From the NCBI RefSeq assembly GCF_000092065.1, contig NC_009366.1, positions 1-64,000 of the forward strand: 64,000 nt of DNA, in the 5' to 3' direction. The DNA is from Ostreococcus lucimarinus CCE9901. Its lineage: Eukaryota; Chlorophyta; Mamiellophyceae; Mamiellales; Bathycoccaceae. Numbering within the stretch: the stretch's first letter is position 1; every line of letters starts with the position of its first letter. The notes under the pieces are model-generated. The model saw only the letters and a program-made list of their open reading frames with translations, was not told the origin of the DNA and made no database searches. The position numbers were made by a program, and so were the translations under genes. Below are positions 49,269-58,275 of this stretch, piece after piece.

Positions 49269-49598
49269 GGCGACGCGACGCGCGACGGCGAGTGCGGCAC
49301 ATCGCGACGCGAACGCAGAGGTGCGACGGCGCGACGCGAACGCGCATCGCGAGGCGCGACGCGAACGCGATTCGCGAGAGGCGGTCGCGCGTCGCGACGT
49401 CGCGCCGCGTCCGCGCGCGACGCGGCGCGACGCGGCGCGACGCGCGAAAGATTATCCAAAGCGTCGACGTCGACGCGATGACGGCGGCGCGACGACGACG
49501 ACGACGACGACGGGACGACGACGAGAGACGAGGACTGACGATGATGGATGCCGCGCTCCGAACGCGACGCGCAGGCGCGACGCGAACGAATAATCGAG
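49269..49598. promoter_or_regulatory. Divergent promoter, DHODH / ELIP-like, with possible 5'-UTR intron
   Basis: 330 nt. Contains a potential intron 49321-49574 (donor GTGCGA, branch ACTGAC at 49534-49539, acceptor CGCAG) with the same signals as the nine coding introns. If real, the ELIP-like transcript starts before 49320, very close to the DHODH start. CGA/CG-rich elsewhere. Confidence 0.4.
49321..49574 (+). other. Candidate 5'-UTR intron of the ELIP-like gene
   Basis: Donor AG|GTGCGA, presumed branch A at 49538 (36 nt before the end), acceptor CGCAG|GCG. The frame after the acceptor is in phase with the ELIP-like CDS, but the CDS has its own ATG at 49599, so the intron would lie in the leader. 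Based on motif match only. Confidence 0.35.
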
Positions 49599-50312
49599 AT
49601 GTCGACGACGACGCGCGCGCTCGGGACGCGATCGGCGACGCTCGCGACGACGCGAGGACGCGCGGCGAGACGACGAGGCGGTGCGGTCAGAGCGGAGGGC
49701 GGCGACGCGAGCGCGTGGAAACCGATGGCGGTGACGAAACCGAACTTGGTGAATAATCTGGACGGGAAGACGACGCGAAACATCGATGGGAAGGTGTACA
49801 CGATCGAGGCGAGAGGGGACGAAGTCGCGGTGACGGATAAATTCGGGGCGTCGTTCGAGACGCGAGTGAACAAGGCGGGCGTGATCGAGGCGGACATGTC
49901 GAAGAAGACGGGCGCGAGCGCTGGGGATGACGTGGATTTTGCGTCGTTGCAAATCACCGATTTCGTTGGATTTAACGCCAAGTATAAGATTCCGGAGGTG
50001 GTGAACGGACGCGCGGCGATGGTGGGCGCCGTCTTGGCGTTGCTGTCGAAAATCGGCGGCGGCGGCTCGGTGGCGCATCAAATGTTCACCGCCGGCGGCT
50101 TCAGTTCCATGCTCTTCATCATGGCTGCCGTTACCGCGGCGACGATCGCGCCCGCGGCGACCGGCGCGACGTCTCTTCGCGGCGCCATTCCGGACGAGAA
50201 CGCCACGTTCCCGGACGAGCGCTTGCCCACGACGTGGACGGCGACCGCCGAGGGCGTCAACGGCAAGGTCGCCATGGTGATCCTCACCCTCGCGCTCATC
50301 ACGGGCAACTAA
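49599..50312 (+). CDS. ELIP/LHC-superfamily thylakoid protein
   Basis: A 237-residue protein with a chloroplast transit-like N-terminus (MSTTTRALGTRSATLATTRGRAARRRGGAVRA). Two copies of the chlorophyll-binding helix motif are present: EVVNGRAAMVGAVLALLS (residues about 143-160) and EGVNGKVAMVILTLALITG at the very C-terminus, with a further hydrophobic helix between them (FSSMLFIMAAVTAATIAP). That is the three-helix ELIP layout, and such proteins accumulate under high light to bind free chlorophyll. The region 50-130 is extra, with a small beta-rich domain (NIDGKVYTIEARGDEVAVTDKFG) not typical of ELIPs. Converges with the UBA-protein gene. Confidence 0.85.
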   Translation: MSTTTRALGTRSATLATTRGRAARRRGGAVRAEGGDASAWKPMAVTKPNLVNNLDGKTTRNIDGKVYTIEARGDEVAVTDKFGASFETRVNKAGVIEADMSKKTGASAGDDVDFASLQITDFVGFNAKYKIPEVVNGRAAMVGAVLALLSKIGGGGSVAHQMFTAGGFSSMLFIMAAVTAATIAPAATGATSLRGAIPDENATFPDERLPTTWTATAEGVNGKVAMVILTLALITGN

Positions 50313-50444
50313 TCACGCGCGAGTAGGCCGCTCCGAGGCAAGCATTCATTTTTAATTTTCAAAGCGAGAAAATGACGTATTCGCGCCTTTGCCTAAACAC
50401 GGGTGATGTGAATATTAAATTCGTGTGTCGGGAAACGGGAGCGC

Positions 50445-52317
50445 TTAGGACTGACGGTACCCTTGGCCGCCGTACTGCGCGTATTGCTGCGCGTACTGCG
50501 ACTGCTGGGTGTAGTAGCCTTGTTGTTGCATCTGCTGCTCGGTGTATTGAGCCGCGCGACCGTTGTTCTGACGCGCGCCGTTTTGATCGGATCCGTCTTG
50601 GGTCTTGTATCCCGGCGGAGCGCCTTGCTTGGCGCCCGGCGCCGCGGCATACGCCGGGGGGTACGCGGGAGGGTAGGCTTGCTGCACCGCGTACGGGTAC
50701 GCAGGTTGGTGCGGCATGGCGTAAGGGTAGGAGTACATGGGATGGCCATACGCGTTGGGCATGTTGGCGAACGCTTGTTGCGGCGCCGCGCTCGAGCCCG
50801 AAGTGGACTGCGTCTTGTCGCCGCCCGCTTGTTGGCTCTGCGCCGCGGCTTGTTGCTTGTAGTAATCCGCATACGCGTTGTTTTGATCAGCGGGTTGCGC
50901 CGATTGCTGGTAACCTTCGTAGCCAGTGTAGCCGCCCGCCATGGGCACCGCCGGAGGCATCATGTAGTTGCCGTAGGCGTTGGGCATCATACCGCCAAAG
51001 TACGCCGGGTACGCTGCTTGCTGCTCCGCGGCACCGCTCGTCGTCGTGCTGCCGTTGACGGCGTCCGGCAACTTGGAGGCCACACCAGAATTTCTGCTAG
51101 ATTGCTTCTTGTTCGCTTGCGGCTGTTGCTGCTGCACGCCCCAGCCCGCCGCCGAGCCGTTGACGGCTGAGGACGAATCAAATCCAAAGCCAAAGTCACC
51201 GCCTGAGGTGGAGAAGTTGCCAAACTGAAGGCCAAGATCTTGCGCTTGCGCGCGATCGTTCGCTTGCGCTTGCTGCGGTCGCGGCACCGCAGCAGCCTGC
51301 GCGGCGGCGTCGAAACCAAAGCCAAAGCTCTCGGCGGATTGTTGCTGCGCCGCCGCGGGTCGTTGCTGTTGCTGTTGCTGCTGCGCGGGAGGTTGCGCCG
51401 CCACCGGCGCCGCCGCCGCGGGCGCGGGCGCACCCGGACCCGCCACCTTCTTGGCCCAGTTCATCGTCGCCTCGGCCGCGCTCGCCGGCGCCGCAGCTTG
51501 TTTGGGCGCCGGCTTGCCGCCTTGCGGGCGCGGCACCGCGCCACCCTTGGCGCCGCCGCGACCAGCTTGCGGCGCCGCCGACGGCGCCGGAGCCGCCACC
51601 GCGGGCTCACCACGAACTAAATCAGCGAGTGTTTTCCCACCAGGCCGAATCGGCGCGGGATTCGGCGCCGGTTCGAGCTTCGCCGGCGCCGCCGAGGGCG
51701 CCGCCGCCGCCGCGGGCGCCGCCGCGGCTCTCGCCGGCTTCCCTCCGCGCTCATCCCCGCGCTCACCCGCGCGCGGCGTCGGGAACTTCCCACCATTCTC
51801 AAACTTCCCATTTCTCCCCGGCTTACCATCGCGCCCTTGACCGTCGTACGCGCGTCCGTTCGTCCGTTCCCCGCCGAACTTTCCGCCTCGTCGTTCGCCG
51901 CCGTCTCTGTTATTATGTTGATTCCCAACCTTACCCCCCGCCCCGCTCTGCGCCCCGTTCGCCGGCTTCTTCTTCTGTTTCTTTCCGATCGTCTCAAACT
52001 TATCCACTGTCATCGCGCGCGCTCAGTCGTCGTCAGTCGTCCGCGTCGTTCGCGTCGTCGCGCGTCGTCCCCATCCCTCGAGTCGCGATTCGTCAGCCGC
52101 CAAACGCGGCGGGGCCGCGATCGCCCGTCGTCCCATCGTCTACCGTCGCTCGCGCGTTCGCCGCGCCTCGCTCGCCCGTCCGCGCCGTCTCGTCGCACGC
52201 ACTGTTTAACAACCGATCGATCGCGCGATCGACGTCGCCGCCGCACGCGTCGAGGACGTCGGCGCAGTCTCGCTCGGCGTGCCCGCTCATCTGCGCGAGC
52301 GCCTTCGCGGACGTCAT
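50445..52317 (-). CDS. UBAP2L/Lingerer/GIP1-like UBA protein with prion-like tail (spliced)
   Basis: A 558-residue protein in two exons (52203-52317 and 50445-52006). The short first exon codes MTSAKALAQMSGHAERDC...VLDACGGDVDRAIDRLLN, a UBA/CUE-like three-helix domain, and the join (phase 1) produces RLLN|MDKFETIGKKQKKK. This matches the animal UBAP2L/Lingerer pattern (AVNVLLEG..SWEMVGKKK) and plant GIP1 (ETAQKLLYLDTFHEV...KK). Then come a Gly/Arg/Asn-rich stretch, Ala/Pro-rich linkers, and a Gln/Tyr/Pro/Ala-rich prion-like C-terminus. Relatives are RNA-binding stress-granule scaffolds. The body frame alone would start at 52013, which hides the UBA domain. Ala/Gln runs make homology outside the N-terminus weak. 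Confidence 0.78.
52007..52202 (-). other. Intron of the UBAP2L-like gene (196 nt)
   Basis: Donor A|GTGCGT, ACTGAC at 52032-52037 (minus strand; A at 52033, 26 nt before the end), acceptor GACAG. Phase 1. A second candidate donor nearby (GTAGAC) fails on frame. The join creates a conserved UBA-to-linker sequence. Confidence 0.82.
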
Positions 52318-52527
52318 CTTTCGCGGTCCGCGAGCGGTGCGACGCGCGCGGCGGGTTCGCGCGCGGGTGACGCGGCGCGTGGATTTTTTTCTCGGCGGCG
52401 CGAGCGAGTCGAGCGACGCGGGAGGCGGCGCGCGCGCGTGTGCGGCGGCGCGCGCGCGCGCGAGGGCGTGACGTCTTTCGCGGGGCGCTACAATACGGAA
52501 CCATCCCTATGTACATCGCGGTGTCGA

Positions 52528-52541
52528 TTTCGCGCGGGAAA
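52528..52541. promoter_or_regulatory. Palindromic E2F-type site TTTCGCGCGGGAAA
   Basis: Matches the E2F/DP consensus TTTSSCGSSAAA-type palindrome within the gap 52318-52596, about 210 nt upstream of the UBA-protein start and 56 nt from the 3' end of the carrier gene. Given its position it could control the UBA-protein gene at the G1/S transition; chance occurrence in GC-rich DNA is quite possible. Confidence 0.4.
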
Positions 52542-52596
52542 CTTTGGAATTTGGCTGGGTGGCTAGAGGGAGTTTGTTTTGTTTTAGGCGATCGTT

Positions 52597-53581
52597 TCAG
52601 GCGTCTCCGGGCGCGAGCGCGCGCATCGCGCACTCGTACGCGAAGAAACTGAGCGAACTCATCGGGATGGTTTTCACGGTCGTCGCGCGAAGGCCGGCGT
52701 AGAAACCGCGGAGACCGCGGTCGCGGAATAACGCGCGGGCGACGGCGAGAAAACCGCCGCGCTCGACGACCATTCGACGGGAGACGACGTCGAGGGGAAA
52801 GCTCACGGCTTGACCACACGCGGCGCTGATCATGCCGAACGCGAGGCTCGGAGCGGCGGCGGCGGCGGCGGAGCGAGCGGCGGACTTGGCGCGACGGCTG
52901 CGACGAAGACGCGCGTCAGTCGGACGAAAAAGCGACGAGGCGAAAGAGGACGCACCCGTACCAATCGCGCATTAAATCGTAACTCCCGAACGTGATCGCG
53001 GCCTCGGGAACGACGGCTATCGCCGCCGGTAACGCGCCTCGGTACAGGCCCCGCGCGCCTTCGTCGCGAAAAATTTTACGCAACCCGCGTCCCAAGCCGA
53101 GCGTCGCCGCGCTCGGCCCGCCCGTCGCCTGTCGCACCAGCAACGAGTCGAGCGGGTACAACAGCGCGAGCGACGACAATCCCGCGACCGCGCCCGAGAT
53201 CAGCGCGTCGCTCGCGCGCGCCGCGTTCGACGTCGACGTCCCCGCGGCGGCTCGAGCGCGCCGCAGCGCCTCCTTCACCGCGCCGAAGACCAAAAAGTTC
53301 AACCCTTTCGCGGGCGCGTGTCGCGCGACCGAGGCTTTGGTGCCGGCGAACAGCGCGGACGCGCCCTCGGTGCGATAGATGGCGCGCAGGGACGTGGATT
53401 CGTTGGAACCGCGACCCGTCATCACGCGCAGCCGTCGCACCTCCAACGGCTGCGTCGCGATCCGCGACACCGCGCCGGACGCGCATCCGGCGACGAAGCG
53501 CGCGGACGCGTTCGTCGTCGACGACGGCGCGTCGTCGCGCGAAGTCGACGACGGGGCGTCGACGACGCGCGAACGCGCCAT
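52597..53581 (-). CDS. Mitochondrial carrier family protein (spliced)
   Basis: A 308-residue carrier in two exons (52956-53581 and 52597-52897) with three MCF repeats, each carrying the P-x-[DE]-x-x-[RK] motif: QPLEVRRLRV, YPLDSLLVRQ and FPLDVVSRRM. Repeat 3 starts in exon 2; neither exon alone makes a complete carrier. The N-terminus is short and Ser/Asp-rich. Substrate cannot be read from the sequence. The intron of 58 nt is the smallest here. Confidence 0.9.
52898..52955 (-). other. Intron of the mitochondrial carrier gene (58 nt)
   Basis: Donor TACGG|GTGCGT, ACTGAC at 52915-52920 (minus strand; A at 52916, 18 nt before the end), acceptor TCGCAG. Phase 2. Removing it joins two carrier halves into one 308-residue protein. 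A GTACGG six bases earlier is an alternative donor of the same phase, and would shorten the exon by two codons. Confidence 0.85.
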
Positions 53582-53708
53582 GACGCGTCGAGCGAGTCGA
53601 CGAGTGCGGGACGAGGCGCCGCGTCGACGGGAAACGACGAGAAACGAGGCGCCTAAATGCGTCGCGGTTAAAAGAACGCGCGTGACGACGCTCGAAATCG
53701 TCGCGGCT

Positions 53709-54167
53709 TCACTTCTTCGGACGCAAAGCGACCTCGAGCTCGGCGCCGTCCGGGCCGTCGACGACGCACTGACACGATAACCGCCAACTCTCCTTCAACT
53801 TTCCAGCGCTGAGCTTTCGCGCCTCGGGGTCGGTGCGCTCGCTCAGAAATTCGCCGCCTCGGAGAACGTCGACGCCGCACGTGCCGCAGTTGCCCATGCC
53901 GCCGCAGTTGAGCAATTTGTTCACGCCCGCGTACAGCTCGCGCTTCGCGTCCAACGCGACGGTTCGCAGCACCTCCGGTTTCTCCACCGTCGTCGTCACC
54001 GGCGCCGATTTACCGTCCTCGGAGATGAACGTCACCTTTACGGCCGCGCGCGGCGTCGGCGCGCGCGCGGTGGAGGACGCGCGCGCGCGCGTTCGGCGGT
54101 GCCGGAAAGCGTCGCAGTTTGAGCGGGGACACGCGCGCGCGACGCGCGCGGCGGTGAAGCCGGGCAT
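53709..54167 (-). CDS. Chloroplast [2Fe-2S] ferredoxin-like protein
   Basis: A 152-residue protein with a transit-like N-terminus (about 40 residues) and a plant-type [2Fe-2S] fold: the cluster loop LLNCGGMGNCGTC (C-x5-C-x2-C) and the fourth ligand in WRLSCQCVV. The Gly-rich loop differs from that of photosynthetic ferredoxin (CRAGSCSSC), and resembles FdC/NDF4-type ferredoxin-like proteins such as the NDH subcomplex subunit PnsB3. Whether an NDH complex exists in this lineage is unknown to me; the fold call is firm, the subfamily call is not. Minus strand, following the cis-prenyltransferase gene. Confidence 0.85.
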   Translation of the reverse strand: MPGFTAARVARACPRSNCDAFRHRRTRARASSTARAPTPRAAVKVTFISEDGKSAPVTTTVEKPEVLRTVALDAKRELYAGVNKLLNCGGMGNCGTCGVDVLRGGEFLSERTDPEARKLSAGKLKESWRLSCQCVVDGPDGAELEVALRPKK

Positions 54168-54312
54168 GAGGGACGCGCGAGAGAGAGTCTTCGCGTTCGC
54201 GCGTCCGCGAGCGCGGCGTCGAGCGCGAGCGGGAGCGCGCGCTGAAGAGTGCGGTGGGAAAGCGGCGCGCGCGGTTTGCTGTTACAAGGCGAAGATTTCG
54301 ACTCGCGATCGA

Positions 54313-55434
54313 TCACGTGCGACCGCCGAATCGACGGTCGCGCTTGGCGTAGGCGTATAACGCCCGGCGCAGTTCTGCTTCGCCGAACTCGGGCCAAAAC
54401 ATTTGCGCAAAGTACAGTTCGGTGTACGCGAGGTCCCAGAGGAGAAAGTTGCTCAGGCGCTGCTCGCCGCTCGTGCGAATCAATAAATCCGGCGCCTGCG
54501 CGAAATCGATCTCGTTCGTCGCCGCGCGTGCGTCGTATGTCGATAAATGCGCGCTCAGTGCCGCTTCGTCGATGTCCTCGGCGCGCATCTCCCCGTCCGC
54601 AACCTTTTGCGCGAGCGTCTTGGCGGCTTGCACGATGTCCTGCCGACCGCCGTAACTCAACGCCACCACCAGACGCAACGAATCGTTATCCTTCGTCGCC
54701 TCCATCGCTCGCGTCACCGCACTGCGCACGCCCTCGTTCACTTTACTCAAATCCCCGATGACTTCCACGCGCACGCCTTCCTTGACGAGCAACGGCAACT
54801 CCTCTCGCATCGCCGTCTCCACGAGCGCCATGAGCTCTTCAATTTCCGCTTGGTTCCGCCCCCAGTTCTCCTGACTGAACGCAAACACCGTCAGTGTGCT
54901 TATGCCCCAAGCCACGCAGCATTTCACCACCCCCCGCAGCGCGTTCACGCCGCGTTCGTGTCCAATCGTCCGCGGCAATCGCCGCCGTTCCGCCCACCGC
55001 GAGTTCCCATCCATGATGATCGCCACGTGTCTCGGCACCTGATCCCTCGCCAAGTCCCGCAGCGCGCTCGGTTTACTGTCCCATCTCGACACCGCCCCTC
55101 GCGGCAGGTTCAGAATCCCGGGAAATCCGAGCAAACCGGGGAATCGTCCTCCCGGCGTCGCGTTCGCCGTCGTCGCCGTCCCGTTCGCCGCGCGTCGGCC
55201 CTCGACGCCGTCGTCCTCGTCGCTCGACGCCTCATCCGCGGTCGACGCCGCGATCGCATCGTTCGCGGGCGCGCCGTCGGCGTCGTCTCGCCACGACGAC
55301 GCCCGCGCGCGCGAAGAGAAGGCGCGAAACGAATTCGTTGGATGAATTCGCGGTCGATCGCACGGTCGCCGCGCCGCGCGACGCGCGCGCGGCGCGGTTC
55401 GCGGCGCGCTCGACGCGCTCGCGCGCGCGCGCAT
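54313..55434 (-). CDS. cis-Prenyltransferase (undecaprenyl/polyprenyl diphosphate synthase)
   Basis: A 373-residue enzyme with a long transit peptide (about 130 residues, rich in Arg/Ala/Ser and Asp/Glu), then the complete bacterial-type UppS fold: HVAIIMDGNSRWA with the catalytic Asp, HERGVNALRGVVKCC, FAFSQENW, VVALSYGGRQDI and LLIRTSGEQRLSNFLLWDLAYTELYF. Makes long-chain cis-polyprenyl diphosphate from FPP or GGPP and IPP; in algae such enzymes occur in plastids and ER. It is the class with the C-terminal RTSGEQRLSNF motif. The ending FGGR is characteristic. Confidence 0.95.
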   Translation of the reverse strand: MRARASASSAPRTAPRARRAARRPCDRPRIHPTNSFRAFSSRARASSWRDDADGAPANDAIAASTADEASSDEDDGVEGRRAANGTATTANATPGGRFPGLLGFPGILNLPRGAVSRWDSKPSALRDLARDQVPRHVAIIMDGNSRWAERRRLPRTIGHERGVNALRGVVKCCVAWGISTLTVFAFSQENWGRNQAEIEELMALVETAMREELPLLVKEGVRVEVIGDLSKVNEGVRSAVTRAMEATKDNDSLRLVVALSYGGRQDIVQAAKTLAQKVADGEMRAEDIDEAALSAHLSTYDARAATNEIDFAQAPDLLIRTSGEQRLSNFLLWDLAYTELYFAQMFWPEFGEAELRRALYAYAKRDRRFGGRT

Positions 55435-55590
55435 CGACGCCGGCGACGACGGCGGCGGGACGCGACGCGCGGGAGTCTCGCAGTGCGGACGGCGTCGGCG
55501 CGGCGCGTCGACGACGAGCGAGCGCGCGCGAGCGCGGAATCGACGACGACGCGCGACGAACGAGCGTCGAGATGTGAAGATGATGACGAT

Positions 55591-57078
55591 TCACGCGCGA
55601 TCGAATAGGATTAAGTGCTCGGTGCGAGCCTGGTTGTACACCCTGCCCTCCTCCGTGGTGGTCGTGAGCTTCATCGTGCAGCCGGCGACTTCGCGCAGGG
55701 CGAATTTGGCGGCGGCGGCGACGATGGAGGCGCGAGTGTCGATGTTTGCGCCGTCGCCGACCATGATCGCGGCGCGACCGCGAGGGGTGAGCGAATCGGC
55801 GACGACGGCGAGCCATTCCTCTTGTTCGCGCTGCCAGACGTCCTTGAAGGCGTAAGGATCGGAACGGAGCGCGCGCCGAGAACCTATTTCGCCCTCCGTC
55901 CAACCGGCGGGCCAATTTCTGTCTCCCGGAACGACGGTGTTGACGTACGAGGACGTCGGACCGGATCGCGCCGAGAACGACGCGGATGATGGCACGACCG
56001 CACCGCTCCCAGCGCGCACCTTGCGCGCGAACGACAAGTAATCGTACACCGCCGGGTACGGACACGACGTCAACACGGCGTCGACTTTGTCCTCCGCCGA
56101 AAGCTTGAATTTCCTGACGTCGACGTTGTGAATCGACGCGGGCGGCGCGGGCGCACCCGCATGTTTCGCACATTCCTCTCGAAACTGCTCCAAACGATTC
56201 GCGTATTCCTCGACAGTTTTAAGAAACGTCTCCGCATTGACGCGCGAGGCGTCGTCGCCGCCGCCGCCGCGTTTTCCCTTACTCTTACCCTTATGCCGAC
56301 GCTTGTTTTGAGACTTTTGCGTCCTTTGCAGCGCGACTGACATGCAAAACCACAACCCCTCGGCGACGCGCGGCGCACCGACGAACGCATCGCTCGCCAA
56401 GTATTCCCTCAACGCGTCCCGAACCGCCCGCCAAGATCTCGGGACGTCGCTCGCGTCCTCATCGTTCGCTCCGTCTTTCTCCTCCCTCGTCCCCGCTCGA
56501 TCCGTCACCGTCCGCGCGCTTTCGAGCATCACTTCCACCTCCTCCTCGCTCGCGCGCCAATTTCTATTCGCGCTCACGAAGCACGCCAACGGCGACACGT
56601 CCGCGCCGACGGCGCGCCACCCGAGCGTCTGCGCGCACACCAGCGTCGTCCCTCCACCCGCGAACGGATCCAGCACGCTCCGCGTCTCCGTCGCCTCGAA
56701 GCACTCTCGCATTATCAAATCGCACGCCGCGGGCTGCATGCCCGCCAGAATCTCCCCGAATCCGTGCGTGCACCGCGCGAACCCGCTCGGCGCGCTCGCG
56801 TAGCCGTGCGTCCACTGCACGCGCATCGCCCGCAGGCACGACTCCGCGAGCGCGGCGTCGCCGAACGCGCGCTCGGTGAAGACATCGCTCGGCGTCGACG
56901 CGCGCTCGAGGTACTCGAGCTCGCGCTCGCGCGCGGCGTCGCTCGAGCGCGCGGCGGCGGTTCGAGTCCCGACGCCGCGTCGCGCGCGTCGCGCCGCGCT
57001 CGAGCGACGCGACGCGTCGCGCGCGTCGCGACGCGTCGAGATCACCGCGCGCGAGGTCGCGCGCGCGACGCGCGCCAT
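55591..57078 (-). CDS. Amino-methyltransferase of the DNA N6A/N4C-MTase type, organelle leader
   Basis: A 495-residue protein. The ATG at 57078 is used; a GTG at 57126 would add 16 residues. The N-terminus is Arg/Ser/Ala-rich and Lys-free like an organelle transit peptide (MARVARATSRAVISTRR). The Rossmann-type motif I is VLDPFAGGGTTLVCAQTLGWRAVGADVSPLA (DPFAGGGTT at about 137-145), and motif IV is VLTSCPYPAVYDYL (SCPY at about 338-341), the position of TSPPY. DPFxGxGTT plus [ST]xPPY-like motifs are the mark of exocyclic-amino methyltransferases of DNA (m6A, m4C) and of some RNA enzymes. Motif order is I then IV. The 170-residue insert between them has a Lys/Gly-rich stretch that could contact nucleic acid. 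The first Pro of the PPY is replaced by Cys. Substrate cannot be decided. Confidence 0.7.
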   Translation of the reverse strand: MARVARATSRAVISTRRDARDASRRSSAARRARRGVGTRTAAARSSDAARERELEYLERASTPSDVFTERAFGDAALAESCLRAMRVQWTHGYASAPSGFARCTHGFGEILAGMQPAACDLIMRECFEATETRSVLDPFAGGGTTLVCAQTLGWRAVGADVSPLACFVSANRNWRASEEEVEVMLESARTVTDRAGTREEKDGANDEDASDVPRSWRAVRDALREYLASDAFVGAPRVAEGLWFCMSVALQRTQKSQNKRRHKGKSKGKRGGGGDDASRVNAETFLKTVEEYANRLEQFREECAKHAGAPAPPASIHNVDVRKFKLSAEDKVDAVLTSCPYPAVYDYLSFARKVRAGSGAVVPSSASFSARSGPTSSYVNTVVPGDRNWPAGWTEGEIGSRRALRSDPYAFKDVWQREQEEWLAVVADSLTPRGRAAIMVGDGANIDTRASIVAAAAKFALREVAGCTMKLTTTTEEGRVYNQARTEHLILFDRA

Positions 57079-57159
57079 CGGGCGCGTCGCGAGGCGGCGC
57101 GAAGTGCCGACCGCCGGCGCCGTCACTTTTCGTCACTTTTCCGCGCGGTTTTCGGCGGC

Positions 57160-58119
57160 ATGCGCCGTCGCGGCGCGTCGACGGCGGCGCGCGGCGCCGC
57201 GGTCGGGTTCATCGGAATGGGCATCATGGGCGCCGCGATGTCGCGCGCGCTCGCGCGCGCGGGCGCGCGCGTGGTGGCGTGGAATCGGTCGCGGGACAAG
57301 GCGGAGGCGACGCGCGCGGCGTTCGAGCGCGACGACGCCGAGGCGATGCGCGCGAACGGAGGGGCGATCGACGTCGTGGACGCCGTGGCGGACGTCGCGG
57401 CGCGGTGCGAGGTGACGTTCGCGATGCTGGCGGATCCGCGAGCGGCGCTGGAGGTGGCGAGGGCGTACGCGGCGGCGAGCGGGACGCGGGACGGAGACGC
57501 GAGGACGTACGTCGATTGTTCCACCGTCGACGGCGCGTGCGGAGAGGCGACGCGAGAGATTTTGGGAGAAAACGTGCGGTTCTTAGCCGCGCCGGTGTCT
57601 GGGGGGTGGCGCGACGCGGCGAAAGGGGAGCTTTTGTTCCTGGGAGGCGGCGACGCGCGGGCGTACGAAGACGGCGCGCGGTTCATGGACGTCATGGGCG
57701 CGAAGCGTTGGCTCGTCGGTGACAGCCCGACGCACGCGGCGAGGGCGAAATTGATGTTGCAAATCATGATGGGGAACGTCGTCGGCGCGCTCGGGGAGAT
57801 GCACGCGCTGAGCGAACGCGCGGGGTTGGACTCGAACGCTATTTTGGAAATGCTGTCGCACAGCGCGATGGGATCGCCGCTCACGACGGCCAAGGGTAAG
57901 CTCATGGCCGATCGGAACTTTGCCCCGAATTTCCAGGTGTATCTACAACAGAAAGACCTACGTCTAGCGTTGAACTTGGCGGATGAGCTTGATTTCGCCG
58001 CGCCGATCACGGCGGCGACGAACGCGCAATATCTCAAGGCGAAATCGCTCGGGCACGCCAACAGCGATTTCGCCGCCGTCGCCGCGGCGTACACGGGCGA
58101 AAAGCCCGATTCGAGTTGA
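57160..58119 (+). CDS. Beta-hydroxyacid dehydrogenase (GLYR/glyoxylate-succinic semialdehyde reductase type)
   Basis: A 319-residue NAD(P)-dependent enzyme of the 3-hydroxyisobutyrate dehydrogenase family. N-terminal nucleotide-binding motif GFIGMGIMGAAMSRAL, WNRSRDKAEA (NADP preference from the Arg), YVDCSTVDGA, catalytic-site region FLAAPVSGGWRDAAKGELLFLGGG and KLMLQIMMGNVVGALGE with the catalytic Lys. Closest named group is plant GLYR/GHBDH, which reduces glyoxylate and succinic semialdehyde. Divergent from the methyltransferase with 81 nt between start codons; TGTAA occurs 5 nt past the stop. Confidence 0.9.
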   Translation: MRRRGASTAARGAAVGFIGMGIMGAAMSRALARAGARVVAWNRSRDKAEATRAAFERDDAEAMRANGGAIDVVDAVADVAARCEVTFAMLADPRAALEVARAYAAASGTRDGDARTYVDCSTVDGACGEATREILGENVRFLAAPVSGGWRDAAKGELLFLGGGDARAYEDGARFMDVMGAKRWLVGDSPTHAARAKLMLQIMMGNVVGALGEMHALSERAGLDSNAILEMLSHSAMGSPLTTAKGKLMADRNFAPNFQVYLQQKDLRLALNLADELDFAAPITAATNAQYLKAKSLGHANSDFAAVAAAYTGEKPDSS

Positions 58120-58275
58120 CGCGTGTAAAGCGCGAAAGAAGCCGAAAGCACGCGATGGACGCGCTGTCGTCGTCACCATTAATCCCCACGAGTTGTATTG
58201 CGAACGATTTGATTGACGCTCGTCGCTCGTCGCTCGCCGCTCGCCGCCGCCGCCTCAGACGACGCCGCGTCCGGC

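Noticed and set aside
50450-50455. ACTGAC on the plus strand at the UBA-protein stop
   Set aside because: Wrong strand for the gene and no plus-strand exon nearby.
54547-55608. 353-codon plus-strand frame
   Set aside because: Antisense to the cis-prenyltransferase with Arg/His-rich composition.
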